Shown piece after piece: positions 1 through 11,700 of a DNA stretch of 64,000 nucleotides. Source of the stretch: Pedosphaera sp. GTDB lineage: Bacteria > Verrucomicrobiota > Verrucomicrobiia > Limisphaerales > Pedosphaeraceae. The translations under genes and the position numbers were made by a program. The stretch covers positions 1-64,000 of the forward strand of contig JAQGPA010000131.1 in the NCBI GenBank assembly GCA_028293325.1, read 5' to 3'. Every line of letters begins with the position of its first letter. The stretch's first letter is position 1. The notes below the pieces were generated by a model. It had not been told where the DNA came from. It did no database searches and saw only the letters and a list, made by a program, of their open reading frames with translations.

Positions 1-2039
1 GGCCCCCATTTGACCAACGCCTGTAAGGTGTCGCTCTGGATGGTGTATTGATATTGCGCGTTGCCCTGCCGGCCGCCGATGCGCAAATCCTGCGCCGCTT
101 GCAGGAAGAGGGTTGCGCCCGACACCCGCGCCAAGCGCGGACGCAACCGATCAATGACCTGCACCGCGCTTTCCTTCCGCTGATTGCGCGGCTTCAACGA
201 AATGAAGACCATGCCCGTATCCACGGCGGTGGTGCCCCCGGTGAACGCGGTCACCGTGGCCACCGCCGGGTCCGCCCGGATGAGGTCCACGAAGTGCGCC
301 ACCTCTTTTTCCATTGCCTGGAATGAAATATCCTGGGTGCCTTGCACGGCCCCAATAAGTATTCCAGTGTCCTGCTGAGGGAAGAAACCTTTGGGCACCT
401 TGGTGAGCAGCAGCACATTCAGTCCGATCGTGATCAGCAACACGCCCAACGTGATGGCCGGATGTCGCAGCACCAAGGCCAGGCTCCGCTCATACCGGCC
501 CAGCAGCCAGTCAAACACCTTCCCGGTGGCCCGATAAAACCTTCCGCGATCTTCCTCCCTTTGCAGCTTCAGCAGTCGTGCGCACATCATTGGGGTCGTA
601 GTCAGGGAGACGACGAGTGAAACGAGGATGGCCACCGACAACGTCACCGCAAATTCCCGGAACAACCGTCCCACAATTCCGCCCATCAGCAGGATCGGCG
701 TGAACACCGCAACCAGCGAGATGCTAATGGTCAGGACGGTGAACCCTATCTCGCGCGCGCCCTGCAGGGCCGCTGCCATCGGTTTCATTCCCCGCTCCAT
801 GTGGCGCGTGATGTTTTCAATGACGACAATTGCGTCATCGACAACAAACCCGGTCGAAATCGTGAGCGCCATCAAGGAGAGGTTGTCGAGACTGTAATGG
901 AAAAGGTACATGACTCCGAACGTGCCGATCAATGAGACCGGCACCGCCACACTGGGAATCAAGGTGGCCCGTACGTCCCGCAAAAAGAGGAACACCACCA
1001 GCAGCACCAGCGCCACGGAGATCACCAGCGTGCGTTCCACATCCCGGAGGGACGCACGGATCGTCGTCGTCCGATCCAGCATGACCATCAAATCGATCTC
1101 CGACATGATGGCCCCCTTCAGCGCAGGCAACGCTGCGAAGACGTGATCAACCGTGTCGATGATGTTTGCCTGCGGTTGCTTGAAGATGATGAGGCTCACG
1201 CTCGGCTTCCCGTTGGCGAAGCCAGCCGCCCGGATGTTTTCCACCGAGTCCCGCACGTCGGCGATGTCCGACAGCTTGATGGCGGCCCCGTTGTGATAGC
1301 CGACGATCAGCGGCTTATAATAATCAGCCTTGAGCAATTGATCATTCGCCGCGATGTCCGCGGTGATCAAATTATCCGACAGCTGCCCTTTCGGCAGATT
1401 CACATTCTGCTGGGTCAGCACGGTGCGGACATCCTCGAGAACCAGACCAAAGCTGTTCAAAGGAGTCGGGTTCACCTCCACGCGCACGGCCGGTAATGAA
1501 CTGCCGCCCACGATCACCTGGCCCACGCCATCAATCTGCGAAAGCTTCTGCATCAGGATGGATGACGCGGCATCATACAGCCGTCCCCGGTCGTACACCT
1601 CCGACGTCAGTGCCAGGATCATGATCGGTGAATCGGCCGGATTCACCTTCCGCCAGGTGGGATTGTTCGGCAGATTGGATGGCAGATAAGCGCGGGCGGC
1701 ATTGATGGCAGCCTGAACGTCCCGCGCCGCGCCGTCGATGTTCCGGTTGAGATCAAATTGCAATGTGATGGTGGTGGCTCCTAGAACACTGGCGGACGTC
1801 ATTTCAGTCAAGCTGGCGATGCGACCAAATTGTCGCTCGAGCGGTGTGGCAACGGACGAGGCCATGATCTCAGGACTGGCTCCGGGCAAAGCCGCTGCTA
1901 CGGAAATAGTCGGGAAATCAATCTGCGGCAAAGGCGCCACCGGCAGCAGCCCGAAGGCCACCACGCCGGCCAGCGCGACGGCCACCGTCAAGAGCGTCGT
2001 GGCCACCGGGCGATGGATGAAGGGGGATGAAATGTTCAT
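1..2039 (-). CDS. RND multidrug efflux pump, HAE1/MdtC-like (partial, runs off left edge)
   Basis: Inner-membrane proton-driven drug exporter of the RND superfamily, working with a periplasmic adaptor and an outer-membrane channel. Translating the minus strand from the ATG at 2039 gives 679 codons with no stop up to base 1, so the C-terminal third lies outside the window. The start [20 protein letters not shown] has the first transmembrane helix; the porter domain follows ([20 protein letters not shown]) and TM4 carries the proton-relay aspartates in [14 protein letters not shown]. The ATG overlaps the TGA of the preceding gene by 4 bp (ATGA), so translation is probably coupled. With the second RND protein this resembles the MdtB-MdtC heteromer. 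Substrate unknown. The gene is unrelated to the polysaccharide block that follows and has no copy of the palindromic operator. Confidence 0.93.
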   Translation of the reverse strand, partial: MNISSPFIHRPVATTLLTVAVALAGVVAFGLLPVAPLPQIDFPTISVAAALPGASPEIMASSVATPLERQFGRIASLTEMTSASVLGATTITLQFDLNRNIDGAARDVQAAINAARAYLPSNLPNNPTWRKVNPADSPIMILALTSEVYDRGRLYDAASSILMQKLSQIDGVGQVIVGGSSLPAVRVEVNPTPLNSFGLVLEDVRTVLTQQNVNLPKGQLSDNLITADIAANDQLLKADYYKPLIVGYHNGAAIKLSDIADVRDSVENIRAAGFANGKPSVSLIIFKQPQANIIDTVDHVFAALPALKGAIMSEIDLMVMLDRTTTIRASLRDVERTLVISVALVLLVVFLFLRDVRATLIPSVAVPVSLIGTFGVMYLFHYSLDNLSLMALTISTGFVVDDAIVVIENITRHMERGMKPMAAALQGAREIGFTVLTISISLVAVFTPILLMGGIVGRLFREFAVTLSVAILVSLVVSLTTTPMMCARLLKLQREEDRGRFYRATGKVFDWLLGRYERSLALVLRHPAITLGVLLITIGLNVLLLTKVPKGFFPQQDTGILIGAVQGTQDISFQAMEKEVAHFVDLIRADPAVATVTAFTGGTTAVDTGMVFISLKPRNQRKESAVQVIDRLRPRLARVSGATLFLQAAQDLRIGGRQGNAQYQYTIQSDTLQALVKWG

Positions 2040-5000
2040 GGCCGCACCTGTTGATTGGGCCCTGCACCGCCCTCCTCGGCGTGGGAACGCGGAGCCTTCC
2101 GCGCAAACCGGTCAAAGAAGATGTAGATGACCGGCGTCGTATACAAGGTGAGCAACTGACTGACGATCAATCCACCGATGATGGTGATGCCCAGCGGCCG
2201 TCGCAATTCCGCTCCCGTGCCCGTCCCCAACGCCAACGGCAAACCCGCCAGCAGCGCGGTCATGGTGGTCATGATGATGGGGCGAAAGCGCAGCAACGAT
2301 GCCTGATAGATCGCATCCACCGCGCTCTTACCCTCCTCCCGTTCCGCGGTAAGGGCAAAGTCCACGATTAAAATGCCGTTTTTCTTGACGATGCCGATGA
2401 GTAGGATGATCCCGATGAGCGCGATCATGCTGAGTTGGGTGCGGAAGATGAGCAATGCCAGCAACGCGCCGACGCCGGCGGAGGGCAGCGTGGAGAGAAT
2501 CGTGATCGGGTGAATGTAGCTCTCGTAAAGCACCCCCAGCACGATATAAACCGTCACCAACGCCGCCAGGATGAGCAGCGGCTCGTTTTTCAAGGACGCT
2601 TGGAACGCTGCCGCCGAACCTTGGAAGCTGGCCTGCAAGGCCGCGGGCTTTCCAATCTCGTTCTGGACCCGGTCAATCGCCGTCACGGCGTTGCCCAATG
2701 ACGCGCCCGGGGCGAGGTTGAACGAGATGGTAACCGCGGGGAATTGTCCCTGGCGGTTGATCGTGAGCGGGGCGATCCCAGATTCCGAATGCGTGAACAC
2801 GCTGAGCGGCACCGCCACCCCGCTCAAGGAGCGAACGTAGATGTCCTGCAGTTTTACCGGGTTTTTCTGAAACTCCGGCAGCGTTTCCAGGATCAGATGG
2901 TACTGGTTCAATTGGGTGAACAGCGTTACTGCCTGTCGCTGGCCGAAGGCATCGTAGAGCGTGTTATCAATCAATTCCGGGGTGATCCCCAGCCGGGAAG
3001 CAGTCTGGCGATCGATTACCAGCGAGGCCTGCAAGCCCCGCGTTTGCTGATCGGTCGCCACGTCGCGCAACTCCGGCAGTTCCTTGAGCCGCTCCAACAG
3101 CACTCCCGTCCACGCATGCAATTCGTCCACATCAGGATCTCCTGCGGTGAACTGGTATTGGGTCCGGCTAACCCGGTTTTCCACTGTCAAATCCTGCACC
3201 GCCTGCATGTACAGGGTGATGTCCGCAACCTTCGCCGCTTCCGGCTGCAACCGGGCGATGACATCGGCGGCGCTGACCTTCCGCTCATTGAGGGGTTTGA
3301 GATTGATGAGTATGCGTCCGCTGTTGAGCGCCGTATTGATTCCATCCACGCCGATGAAGGAAGCAAGGCTCTCCACCGCAGGATCGCGGAGAATGACCTG
3401 CGCCATCGCCTGTTGACGCCGAACCATGGCGGGAAAGGAGATCGATTGCGACGCTTCCGTGATGCCCTGAATCACGCCAGTATCTTGCAACGGAAAAAAT
3501 CCCTTGGGCACGAGGATGTAGAGCAGCACCGTGAGGATCAACGTTGCAACCGCCACCAGCAACGTGGCCGTTTGGTGACCGAGAATCCAACGCAGCGTCC
3601 GCCCGTAAAACGCGACAACCCGCTGGAACTGGCGCTCCGACGCCTGCCCAAATCGGCCTTCCGAAGCCCTGCCTCCAGGCCGCAAAACCCGCGCGCACAG
3701 CATCGGCGTAAACGTAAGCGAGACGACGGCGGAAACCAAGATGGTCACGCCGAGGGTGACTGCAAACTCCCGGAACAACCGCCCCACAATGTCTCCCATG
3801 AACAGCACCGGGATCAACACCGCAACCAGTGAAACGGTGAGTGACATGATGGTGAATCCAATTTGCTCCGCTCCCTTTAATGCCGCCGGCAGCGGCTGTT
3901 CGCCCGCTTCGATGTAGCGAACGATGTTCTCGATCATGACAATGGCATCGTCAACAACGAAACCGGTCGAGATGGTTAGCGCCATCAGGGTCAGGTTGTT
4001 CAGGCTGTAACCCAGCGCGTACATCACGGCAAAGGTTCCGATGAGCGAGAGCGGCACCGCAACGCCTGGGATGATCGTCGCCGGCAAAGTGTGCAAGAAG
4101 AGAAAGATCACCAGCACCACCAAGGCGATGGTTAACAGCAGCTCGAATTCGACATCGCTCACCGAGGCCCGAATCGTGGTGGTGCGGTCCGTCAGCACCG
4201 AAACTTCGACGGAAGCCGGGAGGGTGGCCCGCAGTTGCGGCAATCGCGCCTTGATGCGATCCACCACCTGAATGATGTTGGCGCCGGGCTGACGCTGAAT
4301 GTTGAGGAGGATGGCGGGACGGTTGTTCATCCACGCGGCCTGTTTCACATTTTCGGCGCCATCAATGGCCGTGGCTACATCCGCGAGCAACACCGCCGCT
4401 CCATTGTGATAGGCCACCACTACCGAGGAATACTCCGCGGCGGTGAGAAGCTGGTCGTTGCCCCCGATCTGATATGACTTCTGCGGCCCATCCAGGTTGC
4501 CTTTGGGCTGGTTGAGGCTTGTCGCTGTCAGCACCGTGCGCAGATCTTCGAGGTTGATTCCGTACGAAGAAAGCGCTGTGGGGTTGGCCTGGATGCGGAC
4601 CGCCGGTCGCTGGCCACCCACGATGCTCACCAACCCCACACCCGGCAACTGTGAGATCTTCTGGGCCAACCGCGTATCCGCAAGGTCTTCCACTTGCGTC
4701 AACGGAATGGTCTCCGACGTCAATGCCAGTGTCAGCACGGGCGCATCTGCCGGGTTTGATTTGCTGTAAATGGGCGGCGACGGCAATCCGGCCGGCAGAA
4801 AGGTCTGCGCAGCGTTGATCGCCGCCTGCACCTCCTGTTCTGCCACATCAATATCAAGGTAGAGCGAAAACTGTAAGACGATAAGCGAACTGCCGCCCGA
4901 ACTCGTCGAGGTCATCTGGCTCAGACCCGGCACCTGTCCAAATTGCCGCTCCAGCGGCGCGGTGACCGACGTGGCCATCACGTCCGGACTCGCTCCGGGA

Positions 5001-5152
5001 AAAAAGGTCAGCACTTGAATGGTGGGATAGTTCACCTCGGGAATCGCCGAAACCGGCAATTGTCTAAACGCCACAAGACCCACCAGCAAAATGGCCGCCA
5101 TCAGGAGCGATGTTGCCACTGGCCGGAGGATAAATGGGCGTGATGGACTCAT
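2036..5152 (-). CDS. RND multidrug efflux pump, HAE1/MdtB-like
   Basis: Full-length RND pump of 1038 residues, the usual family size. The N-terminal helix ([20 protein letters not shown]) is followed by the first porter loop, the TM2-TM6 block with the paired aspartates of TM4 ([19 protein letters not shown]), the second periplasmic loop and a second six-helix block ending near YIFFDRF. It is middle gene of an adaptor-pump-pump operon: its ATG overlaps the TGA of the adaptor gene by 4 bp and its own TGA overlaps the ATG of the next pump by 4 bp. Two different consecutive RND subunits behind one adaptor is the MdtABC arrangement, so a heterotrimeric pump is likely. Substrate cannot be told from sequence. 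Confidence 0.95.
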   Translation of the reverse strand: MSPSRPFILRPVATSLLMAAILLVGLVAFRQLPVSAIPEVNYPTIQVLTFFPGASPDVMATSVTAPLERQFGQVPGLSQMTSTSSGGSSLIVLQFSLYLDIDVAEQEVQAAINAAQTFLPAGLPSPPIYSKSNPADAPVLTLALTSETIPLTQVEDLADTRLAQKISQLPGVGLVSIVGGQRPAVRIQANPTALSSYGINLEDLRTVLTATSLNQPKGNLDGPQKSYQIGGNDQLLTAAEYSSVVVAYHNGAAVLLADVATAIDGAENVKQAAWMNNRPAILLNIQRQPGANIIQVVDRIKARLPQLRATLPASVEVSVLTDRTTTIRASVSDVEFELLLTIALVVLVIFLFLHTLPATIIPGVAVPLSLIGTFAVMYALGYSLNNLTLMALTISTGFVVDDAIVMIENIVRYIEAGEQPLPAALKGAEQIGFTIMSLTVSLVAVLIPVLFMGDIVGRLFREFAVTLGVTILVSAVVSLTFTPMLCARVLRPGGRASEGRFGQASERQFQRVVAFYGRTLRWILGHQTATLLVAVATLILTVLLYILVPKGFFPLQDTGVIQGITEASQSISFPAMVRRQQAMAQVILRDPAVESLASFIGVDGINTALNSGRILINLKPLNERKVSAADVIARLQPEAAKVADITLYMQAVQDLTVENRVSRTQYQFTAGDPDVDELHAWTGVLLERLKELPELRDVATDQQTRGLQASLVIDRQTASRLGITPELIDNTLYDAFGQRQAVTLFTQLNQYHLILETLPEFQKNPVKLQDIYVRSLSGVAVPLSVFTHSESGIAPLTINRQGQFPAVTISFNLAPGASLGNAVTAIDRVQNEIGKPAALQASFQGSAAAFQASLKNEPLLILAALVTVYIVLGVLYESYIHPITILSTLPSAGVGALLALLIFRTQLSMIALIGIILLIGIVKKNGILIVDFALTAEREEGKSAVDAIYQASLLRFRPIIMTTMTALLAGLPLALGTGTGAELRRPLGITIIGGLIVSQLLTLYTTPVIYIFFDRFARKAPRSHAEEGGAGPNQQVRP

Positions 5153-6372
5153 GGGTTTCTTGTTTGGCTCGGGCCGCCCGGCGGCGATCGCACCGTTACC
5201 CGAACCCCGTTTTGCAGTCGGTTGAAGTTGCTCGCCGCCATGATTTCGCCAGGTTCGACCCCCTGCACGGCCGTCACGTTGCCATCGGTTGCGCCCACGG
5301 TAATCGGGCGGAAGGCCACCGTGTGGTCGGGTTTCACCGCATAGACAAACGCGCCTTGTGCGCTGCGCTGGATGACCGCCGTTGGAATGAGTGTGGCTCC
5401 CTGCAGGGTATCGATCAGATGTTTTACGTTTACAAACTGGCTGGGAAACAGGGCGTTGTCTTCATTGGGGAAGACCGCCCTCAACCTGAGCGTGCCGGTG
5501 GTGGGATCAATCTGGTTGTCTAAGGCTGACAACTCGCCGGTGGCGATCAGTTTTTGTTGCGTGCGATCATAGGCTTCAACCGTCATGCGATGTCCCTGCG
5601 CCAACTGGCCTTGGATCTGAGGCAGATAATCCTCGGCCACGCTGTATATGATCGTCATTGGTTGCAGTTGCGTGACGACCACCAGCGCGTTCGAGGCGGT
5701 GGCGATGACGGTGTTGCCCGGATCCACCAGGCGGAGGCCGACCCGCCCAGAGATGGGCGATTGAATCCAGCAATAAGCAAGCTGCACTTTCGCGGTATCA
5801 ACCTGGCCTTGGTCGAACTTGACTGTGCCTTCGTTTTGGTGGAGCAGCGCCGTTTGATCATCCAGTTGCTGCTTGGGAATCGCGTTACTGGCATACGCCG
5901 CTTGGAACCGCGCCAGATCCACCCGCGTCTCCTCGAGCAAAGCCAGGTCGCGCTCGTATTGGCCTTGGACCGTCGTCAACTGGGCCTGATTGGCCCGGGG
6001 ATCGATTTCCACGAGGAGATCTCCCGCCTTGACCAGTTGGCCTTCCACATAATTCACCCGGATGAGCTGGCCGGTCGCCAGGCTGGTCACTGTCACCGTC
6101 TTCACGGGCGTGACCAAACCGAGAGCGTTGACGTAAATTCCAATGGCGCCATTCGTGGCCGTCGCGGTTTCGACCGGAACCGCCGGAGGATGCGGAGCCG
6201 GTTTGGCGCGTTTCGCGGCTTGATGTCGATTGAGGAGCCAAGCAATCGCAAGGAGGGCAACCACCAGAATCAACCACCAGATCCGCCGATGTTTTCTCAG
6301 GTGGGAGCGTCCCTCTGGACGCGCATGCGCGGAACCGTCAGAATTTTCCGGCCCGGGTTTGTCTTCAGACAT
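5149..6372 (-). CDS. Periplasmic adaptor (membrane fusion protein), MdtA/AcrA-like
   Basis: HlyD-type adaptor of 407 residues that would link the two downstream RND pumps to an outer-membrane channel. A charged cytoplasmic N-terminus is followed by one transmembrane helix (about residues 30-46, [17 protein letters not shown]) and no lipobox. A lipoyl-like beta domain ([20 protein letters not shown]), a helical hairpin (about 130-190) and beta-barrel domain with [16 protein letters not shown] complete the family architecture. First gene of the efflux operon; 4-bp overlap with the next gene. No outer-membrane factor is encoded in the window. No regulator lies next to it. Confidence 0.93.
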   Translation of the reverse strand: MSEDKPGPENSDGSAHARPEGRSHLRKHRRIWWLILVVALLAIAWLLNRHQAAKRAKPAPHPPAVPVETATATNGAIGIYVNALGLVTPVKTVTVTSLATGQLIRVNYVEGQLVKAGDLLVEIDPRANQAQLTTVQGQYERDLALLEETRVDLARFQAAYASNAIPKQQLDDQTALLHQNEGTVKFDQGQVDTAKVQLAYCWIQSPISGRVGLRLVDPGNTVIATASNALVVVTQLQPMTIIYSVAEDYLPQIQGQLAQGHRMTVEAYDRTQQKLIATGELSALDNQIDPTTGTLRLRAVFPNEDNALFPSQFVNVKHLIDTLQGATLIPTAVIQRSAQGAFVYAVKPDHTVAFRPITVGATDGNVTAVQGVEPGEIMAASNFNRLQNGVRVTVRSPPGGPSQTRNP

Positions 6373-7144
6373 TGCGTCCTTCTTGGTTTAATCCAGTCTT
6401 GTGCTTGTAATAACCCCTCGACTCTTTTTGACGCTGCACAGGTCGCAATTAATTCCTACGCCGCGTTAGCACTAGACCGTCCGATCTCAATACCTTTTGG
6501 AGAAAGCCTTAAGCACCATAGGCTCCTCCTTTGGCAATAACAAATGTCGGATCCAATGAGCCATTGGAGTTGGAAAACAGTCGATATTGAATTCCAGCCT
6601 CGTGGTTCTGGGGATTTCCCTCTGCAACCGCCCACTGACACGAAAGTCGGTGGCACCTTATCCCGATTTGAAACTCCATAGCCTCAAAAGTAACGAAGGC
6701 AAATCAAGCATGCGCCAACAGACCTGTTTCAAGTTCTTGAAACGACGCATCAAAGTTTTGTGCAAGCTAAAAGTTGTTTCTGCGCTCATACAGGATTTTC
6801 CTTGGAAAGAGCAGTCGATAATTCATGGCCAAAGGTTACAGCCTCAAGGCATTCACCGCAAAAACTGCCTCATGGGGTAAAACCCGAACCCAAGCCCCGA
6901 CTGCTGACGGTGTGATCAAGATAACGTCTGGCGCTGTTTTGGATGATAGCATCTTGCGCACCACCTTCCCCCACGGCACACTCTACTTTCACACTGGTTT
7001 TGCGTGGCCAGCAGTTATGGAGTTGCACCTTAAGGCCGGACTTGGGCCTGACATGATTAGCAGAAGCTTAATAATCATCAGTCCCACGCTCATAATATGA
7101 GCTATTGACGCGCTCGGGGCGGTTAAAATAGAGACTGTTTAGCG
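6373..7144. other. Intergenic region without a convincing gene
   Basis: About 770 bases between the efflux operon promoter side and the end of the GH71/99-like gene. Short open frames exist, the best being a 91-codon plus-strand frame starting at 6825 (MAKGYSLKAFTAK...), but I recognise no domain in it, it has no good ribosome binding site, and base composition is lower in GC than the flanking genes. No copy of the palindromic operator and no clear terminator hairpin was seen. It separates the housekeeping-type efflux operon from the polysaccharide block and may be a degraded insertion. Confidence 0.5.
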
Positions 7145-8632
7145 CTATTTATCAGCAGTGATCCGAGGCATGGTCGTTATACTTGCAGAATCAATATCCA
7201 AATTATCTGGATGAAAAACGGATAAAGCAGCTGTCATGTTTTTGGCGGCTTCAATTGGCATTTTTCCCTGGATCAATTTTACACCTGCGCCAACTAGCTT
7301 CAGGTAGTAATCGCTTGGCAGTCCTTCAAAGCTTAAAAACTTGGATTCCCGTCCTACCGGCACATTGTTGATGCATTTAAAAATAGCCGTCCCTTCATCC
7401 ACTTCATCAAACATGGCTACATAGACCATTGAGGCGCCAGCCTGCTTGGCTCCTAAAATTTGCGACCAAAGAAATTGGCCATGCGAACGTGAGGCAATAT
7501 TAAATTCCCGGCCATTCATGTTATACCAGCTGAACCCGGGAAAGGCCACGGGCATATAATCAATTTTGTGCTGACGACACCAGGCCAGATCAGGTGTAAG
7601 CGTGTTTTTTGCGTAGTTGGCGGCGCCACTGACATCGGTATAACGGCCGACCGTCCATGGACTGACAATGTCAGCCATGCCAATTACTTCGAGTAGTTTT
7701 GGATCGTTAACGGCGTCCCGGTTTAATTCGCGCCAATATGCCGGTACACCGATCATGACGGTGCAACCACCCGCTTCAATATCGCCCTTTAGAAATTCGA
7801 TTAATCGCCGGCATTCTGCCAAGGTATATTCACGATGGTCATTAAAGCCGATACCCCATACGACCACCACGGGTTTGCCGCCTTGATGCAAGTAGGCTGG
7901 GTCTGCTGTGATTGTCATTTGCTTGCGCAACTCACGCCAGTCATTCATTACCTCCTCAATATGCCCGGCCGGCAACCCACTGAGGTCATACATAACGGCA
8001 TAAGTTCTGCCATGAAGATTTGCTCCTTCACGACAATTAGCCAGCACCGTGTTGCAGTGCTCCAAGTTGTTTTGATCATGCAGTTCTACGGCAAAACGCT
8101 GGACAAAAACCCCATCTATGCCATAATCCTGCATCCACTGAAAGTGTCGCAATACAGTGGGTTTTGCATACGAACTAAAGACTTCTGCTGGCCGGCCATT
8201 GGCCATCTTAAAGCCGGTTGGAAATCTTTCACTAGGTGATAATTCGGATACATCAGGCCATAAGTCCACCTTGGCATTGCCATCTTCCATTGGACCATGA
8301 TGTTTAGTCCAGTGCCGCCAATTGTGGCCGGCACTACCATCTCCGGGAGTGCCAAACCATCCCTGGTAGCCGCACATCACTTTGCCAACGAGAGTTTGAG
8401 TATCGACGTCCCTAACAACGGCGCCTTTATAGGGTCCAAAACTGGAAAAAGTGTTTGTGATCCTGGTTTCGCTTGCAATTTCCCTCATTTCCTCCTGTTG
8501 TTTGACTGCCGTCGCAGAAAAAGCATGAACTTCCGGTGTGCTCGGCGTATGCGTTTGCGCAGCTACATTGATGGTGAAAGCAAAAACGACGCTAGCCCAA
8601 CCGCAAAACTGAGTTGTTTTGAATGTCATCAT
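7145..8632 (-). CDS. Secreted glycoside hydrolase family 71/99-like protein
   Basis: A 495-residue exported protein with a signal peptide (about residues 1-26, ending in VAAQ). The body starts with the family hallmark VMCGYQGWFGTPGDGS near residue 85 and continues as a TIM-barrel-type enzyme: HFQWMQDYGIDGVFVQRF, VMYDLSGL, GKPVVVVWGIGFNDH, MIGVPAYWREL, and FPGFSWYNMN. The end MVYVAMFDEVDEGTAIFKC is also typical. Members are annotated as GH71/99-like or as xylosidase/arabinosidase; characterised GH99 enzymes are endo-alpha-mannan hydrolases and GH71 enzymes alpha-1,3-glucanases. A close paralogue lies at 31315-32655. It is a single-gene unit: the start is preceded by a copy of the 16-bp palindrome (8713-8728) and a TATAAT at 8684-8689. 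Exact linkage specificity is not predictable. Confidence 0.88.
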   Translation of the reverse strand: MMTFKTTQFCGWASVVFAFTINVAAQTHTPSTPEVHAFSATAVKQQEEMREIASETRITNTFSSFGPYKGAVVRDVDTQTLVGKVMCGYQGWFGTPGDGSAGHNWRHWTKHHGPMEDGNAKVDLWPDVSELSPSERFPTGFKMANGRPAEVFSSYAKPTVLRHFQWMQDYGIDGVFVQRFAVELHDQNNLEHCNTVLANCREGANLHGRTYAVMYDLSGLPAGHIEEVMNDWRELRKQMTITADPAYLHQGGKPVVVVWGIGFNDHREYTLAECRRLIEFLKGDIEAGGCTVMIGVPAYWRELNRDAVNDPKLLEVIGMADIVSPWTVGRYTDVSGAANYAKNTLTPDLAWCRQHKIDYMPVAFPGFSWYNMNGREFNIASRSHGQFLWSQILGAKQAGASMVYVAMFDEVDEGTAIFKCINNVPVGRESKFLSFEGLPSDYYLKLVGAGVKLIQGKMPIEAAKNMTAALSVFHPDNLDIDSASITTMPRITADK

Positions 8633-8683
8633 CCAATTCTTATCAAAAGAAAATACTACGCTTTTGTAGATAGTCAGTGAGTA

Positions 8684-8728
8684 ATTATAAACCAGTTGTT
8701 CACCGTCTCCTATCCCCTATATGGGGGA
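8684..8728 (-). promoter_or_regulatory. Palindromic operator site 1 plus -10 box, GH71/99-like gene
   Basis: Palindrome TCCCCTATATGGGGGA at 8713-8728, then 23 nt, then a perfect TATAAT (minus strand, 8689-8684). The ATG at 8632 is about 50 nt further. The palindrome lies immediately after the stop codon of the upstream gene, but no U-run follows, so it is not an intrinsic terminator. Confidence 0.7.
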
Positions 8729-8733
8729 GTCCC

Positions 8734-11700
8734 TTAATTGTCATTCAGGTGGCAGATTGCATTCATCAACAGGCGGCGTGCAATGGGATCATCTTTGGCC
8801 GATTCAAAACACAACTCGCTTGCCAGCAACCGTCCTCGTCCGGATTGTATTTCCAAGAGTGGCGAACCGCTGATTTGCATTATTTCAGCCGGGATTTTTA
8901 AATATCCATGGATGTCACATTGCCAGGCCAACGCAACGGTGTCTCGGCGGTCGGACCGAATCTGAAAGACGCCGGTGCAGGCCAGTGGCAAATGTCTGTC
9001 TCCGCGTTCGAACCACGCCAAGTCCAACGGTTCAATGCCTGAAAATACCGGCGATTCCGGCACCTGCATCGTCACAATTTCTCCTTCCTTTGCCTTGAAT
9101 ACACTGACTTGGTCCGGGAAAAGATTCGTCAGCGCGGTTCCAGGATGCAACATCAACACGCGACCTCCTTGGGAGACAAATTCATGCAGTTGCTGCATTT
9201 CAGTGGTTGTCAGTGTGCGACCATATAAACTTCCAATGATCAGGACATTCGTGGGGTTTGCCAAGCTTATCGAATCTACGACGCTGACAGGCATGCCGAA
9301 CAGGTCATTGCTGGACTGCTTGCCGGGATTCCAGAGTTGCACAATTGATTTTCTGTCCCGATCGCCTTGCGCCCAATCCACCGAGGCAATCGTAATGTCG
9401 TAATTGTTATCCGAAAGTATCTTTCCATCCACCTCCAACCGCAAAACAAGTTGTCCATCCACTCTGGGTGTGGGCAAGTTTGTCGGCGTGGTAAAATCCA
9501 CATCCAGCCACCGATTTTCGTAATACTTGACTGGAGGAACATCAATTTTGCCTTGTGCAAGAACCTGACTGTCCGATTTAAACTCCCAAATTAACCGGCT
9601 GTTGGAGATCGTCTCAAAGTTTTCTGCGTCGTTGACAATGCAGACTCGACGGTGAATGGTGCTGCCAGCATAAAAATGGCGGCCATATAATTCGGCGCTG
9701 ACCAATACTGGTTGCAGGGCAGCTTTGAGGGCGTAGTAAGTGGGCCAAGGTTTTATCTGATCCACTGACCAGGGAGTTTGGAACCATGTGAAATATGAGA
9801 AATACAAAATCCCTGCCGCCGCTTCATGGCTGGTTCGCCGCAAGGTTTCCGCCAACCCCTTGGTCATGAACGCCTGCCGGTTGAGGAAAATCGCCGGATC
9901 AGCATTTTCGTAGGCATCGTCCCCGACCAATGCTTGTGGCGTATGATGCTTGAAAAGATAAAACCGGACGGGATGTCCGTCATCGTTGCTGGGATAGCCG
10001 GTGGACATCTCCTGACTTATGAGTGGACGACCGGGTGTGCTTTGTTTGTTAAATGCGCCATCATAAAGATTGAAAAAAGACTCATTATACCAGCCATAAT
10101 AACGATGCGCGTCATCCGCGTCGCCATCGTCCAAACCTTCCGGCTTAACGAGGGTCTGATAGCCTCGTTGCGCCTCCTTTCGCACATATGCTGAATCGGC
10201 GACAATTGGACGGGTTGGATCCGTCTGTCGCATCGCTTTGATGGTTTCATTCAAAATCGTCCACTTTTGTTTAAGTAATGCGGCATTGGTTTGATTGAAC
10301 TGCTCAAATTTCATTTCGTTGTTAACTGTCCAGAGGATGATGCTTGGATGATTTCGGTGCTCATGAATTAGTGAAAGAAACTCATCTCTCCAGACTTTGA
10401 TAAGATCATCACCCGGCGGATTGCCTTCCAACATCAGCCAAGGCCAGGTGCCTTCAAATGACACAGCCATGCCAATTTGATCGGCGGCATCCAGCCAGGT
10501 TGAGGTAAAAGGAACAATGTGTGACCGGGTGACGTGAACATTTCCTTCACGGGCAATTTCAGTGAAACGGCGGGCCAGTTTTGCATCGTTCGGGCGCAAA
10601 GTATTTGGAAATGGATTTGCGCCGCGCAACCAGAAAGGTTTTCCATTCAATAAAAATTTTTCGCCGTCCACGGTGAAAGTTCTAAAACCGAATCGCACCT
10701 TGTAGTTATCAACTACCCGTCCCTGCTCCTTTAGCCGCACCTCAAGGTCATAGAGATTGGGGTCTTGAGGCGACCAAAGTTTCGGATTCAAATAGGGAGT
10801 GGCCAGCTTCAAATGTCCAGTATCTCCAGCCACTGCCGAAAAAGAATGGGGTTCTTGGTTCGAATAAAGCAATGAGCCATCTTGCGTTGAGGTGATCGTA
10901 TAATTAACTTCCAATTGAGCCGCTTGTTGGCTGCTATTCAAGATGTAGAGATTGATGTCGGCCCCATGCAAGCCAGGCTCAACAAAAACATCGCTCACCA
11001 GGACAGGCGCGGTGGCGGTAAGTTTCACTGGCTGCCATATGCCGCCAACATTGTCTTGAAACATGCCATGTGGCAGGGAGTGCAGCATGGCTGAAGTGAC
11101 TTCCACTGTCACGGCAACTCCTTCAACATGATTGGATGTCTTTCCGGTTGAATCGGGTTTGCTGATAACGTGGACTACTAGAACGTTGCGCCCAGGACGA
11201 ACAGCCTTGGTCACATCACACTTAACCTCGCCAAACATTCCGGTGTGAGTTCCGACTTTGATTCCGTTGACCCAAATCTCGGAAACTTTGGCCATTGCGT
11301 CGAAGGCAAGTTCAAAGCGCCTGCCTTCCAATTTTTCAGGAAGTTCAACATAATGCCGATACCACGCGGCACGCGTTTTGAGCCAGTCGAATGTATAGGA
11401 ATCACAACGCTTTGTTTCTTGAATATACAAACTTTCAGCCACACCTTTGGTCATTGAAGCTCCACCCAATTCTGGAAAACTTGTTTCGCCGTGAAGCCAG
11501 GATAGTCCTGGGGTCCAAAACGAGGGCACTGGCATCACATGCCAATTATGGTCGTTATAATCCAGTTGAATCGGCGTTTGACCGGCGGCCAACTCATAGT
11601 CCGGCTTGAAGAGCCAATTGCCATTTAGTGAAAGTTCTGTGCGCAGAGAATTCAAGGCTGGAAATGTCGCGGGGCTATACGTCTCCCGTTGAGTTTTGCG

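Noticed and set aside
2744-3832. Long plus-strand open frame of 362 codons opposite the RND pump
   Set aside because: It is the antisense shadow of a high-GC RND gene; the protein is Arg/His/Gln-rich with no domain.
6825-7100. Small plus-strand gene of 91 codons
   Set aside because: No recognised domain, no good ribosome binding site, and the opposite strand is also open over a similar length.
8713-8728. Palindromes as intrinsic terminators
   Set aside because: The stem is only five to seven base pairs, no U-run follows on either strand, and most copies lie upstream of divergent or isolated starts.
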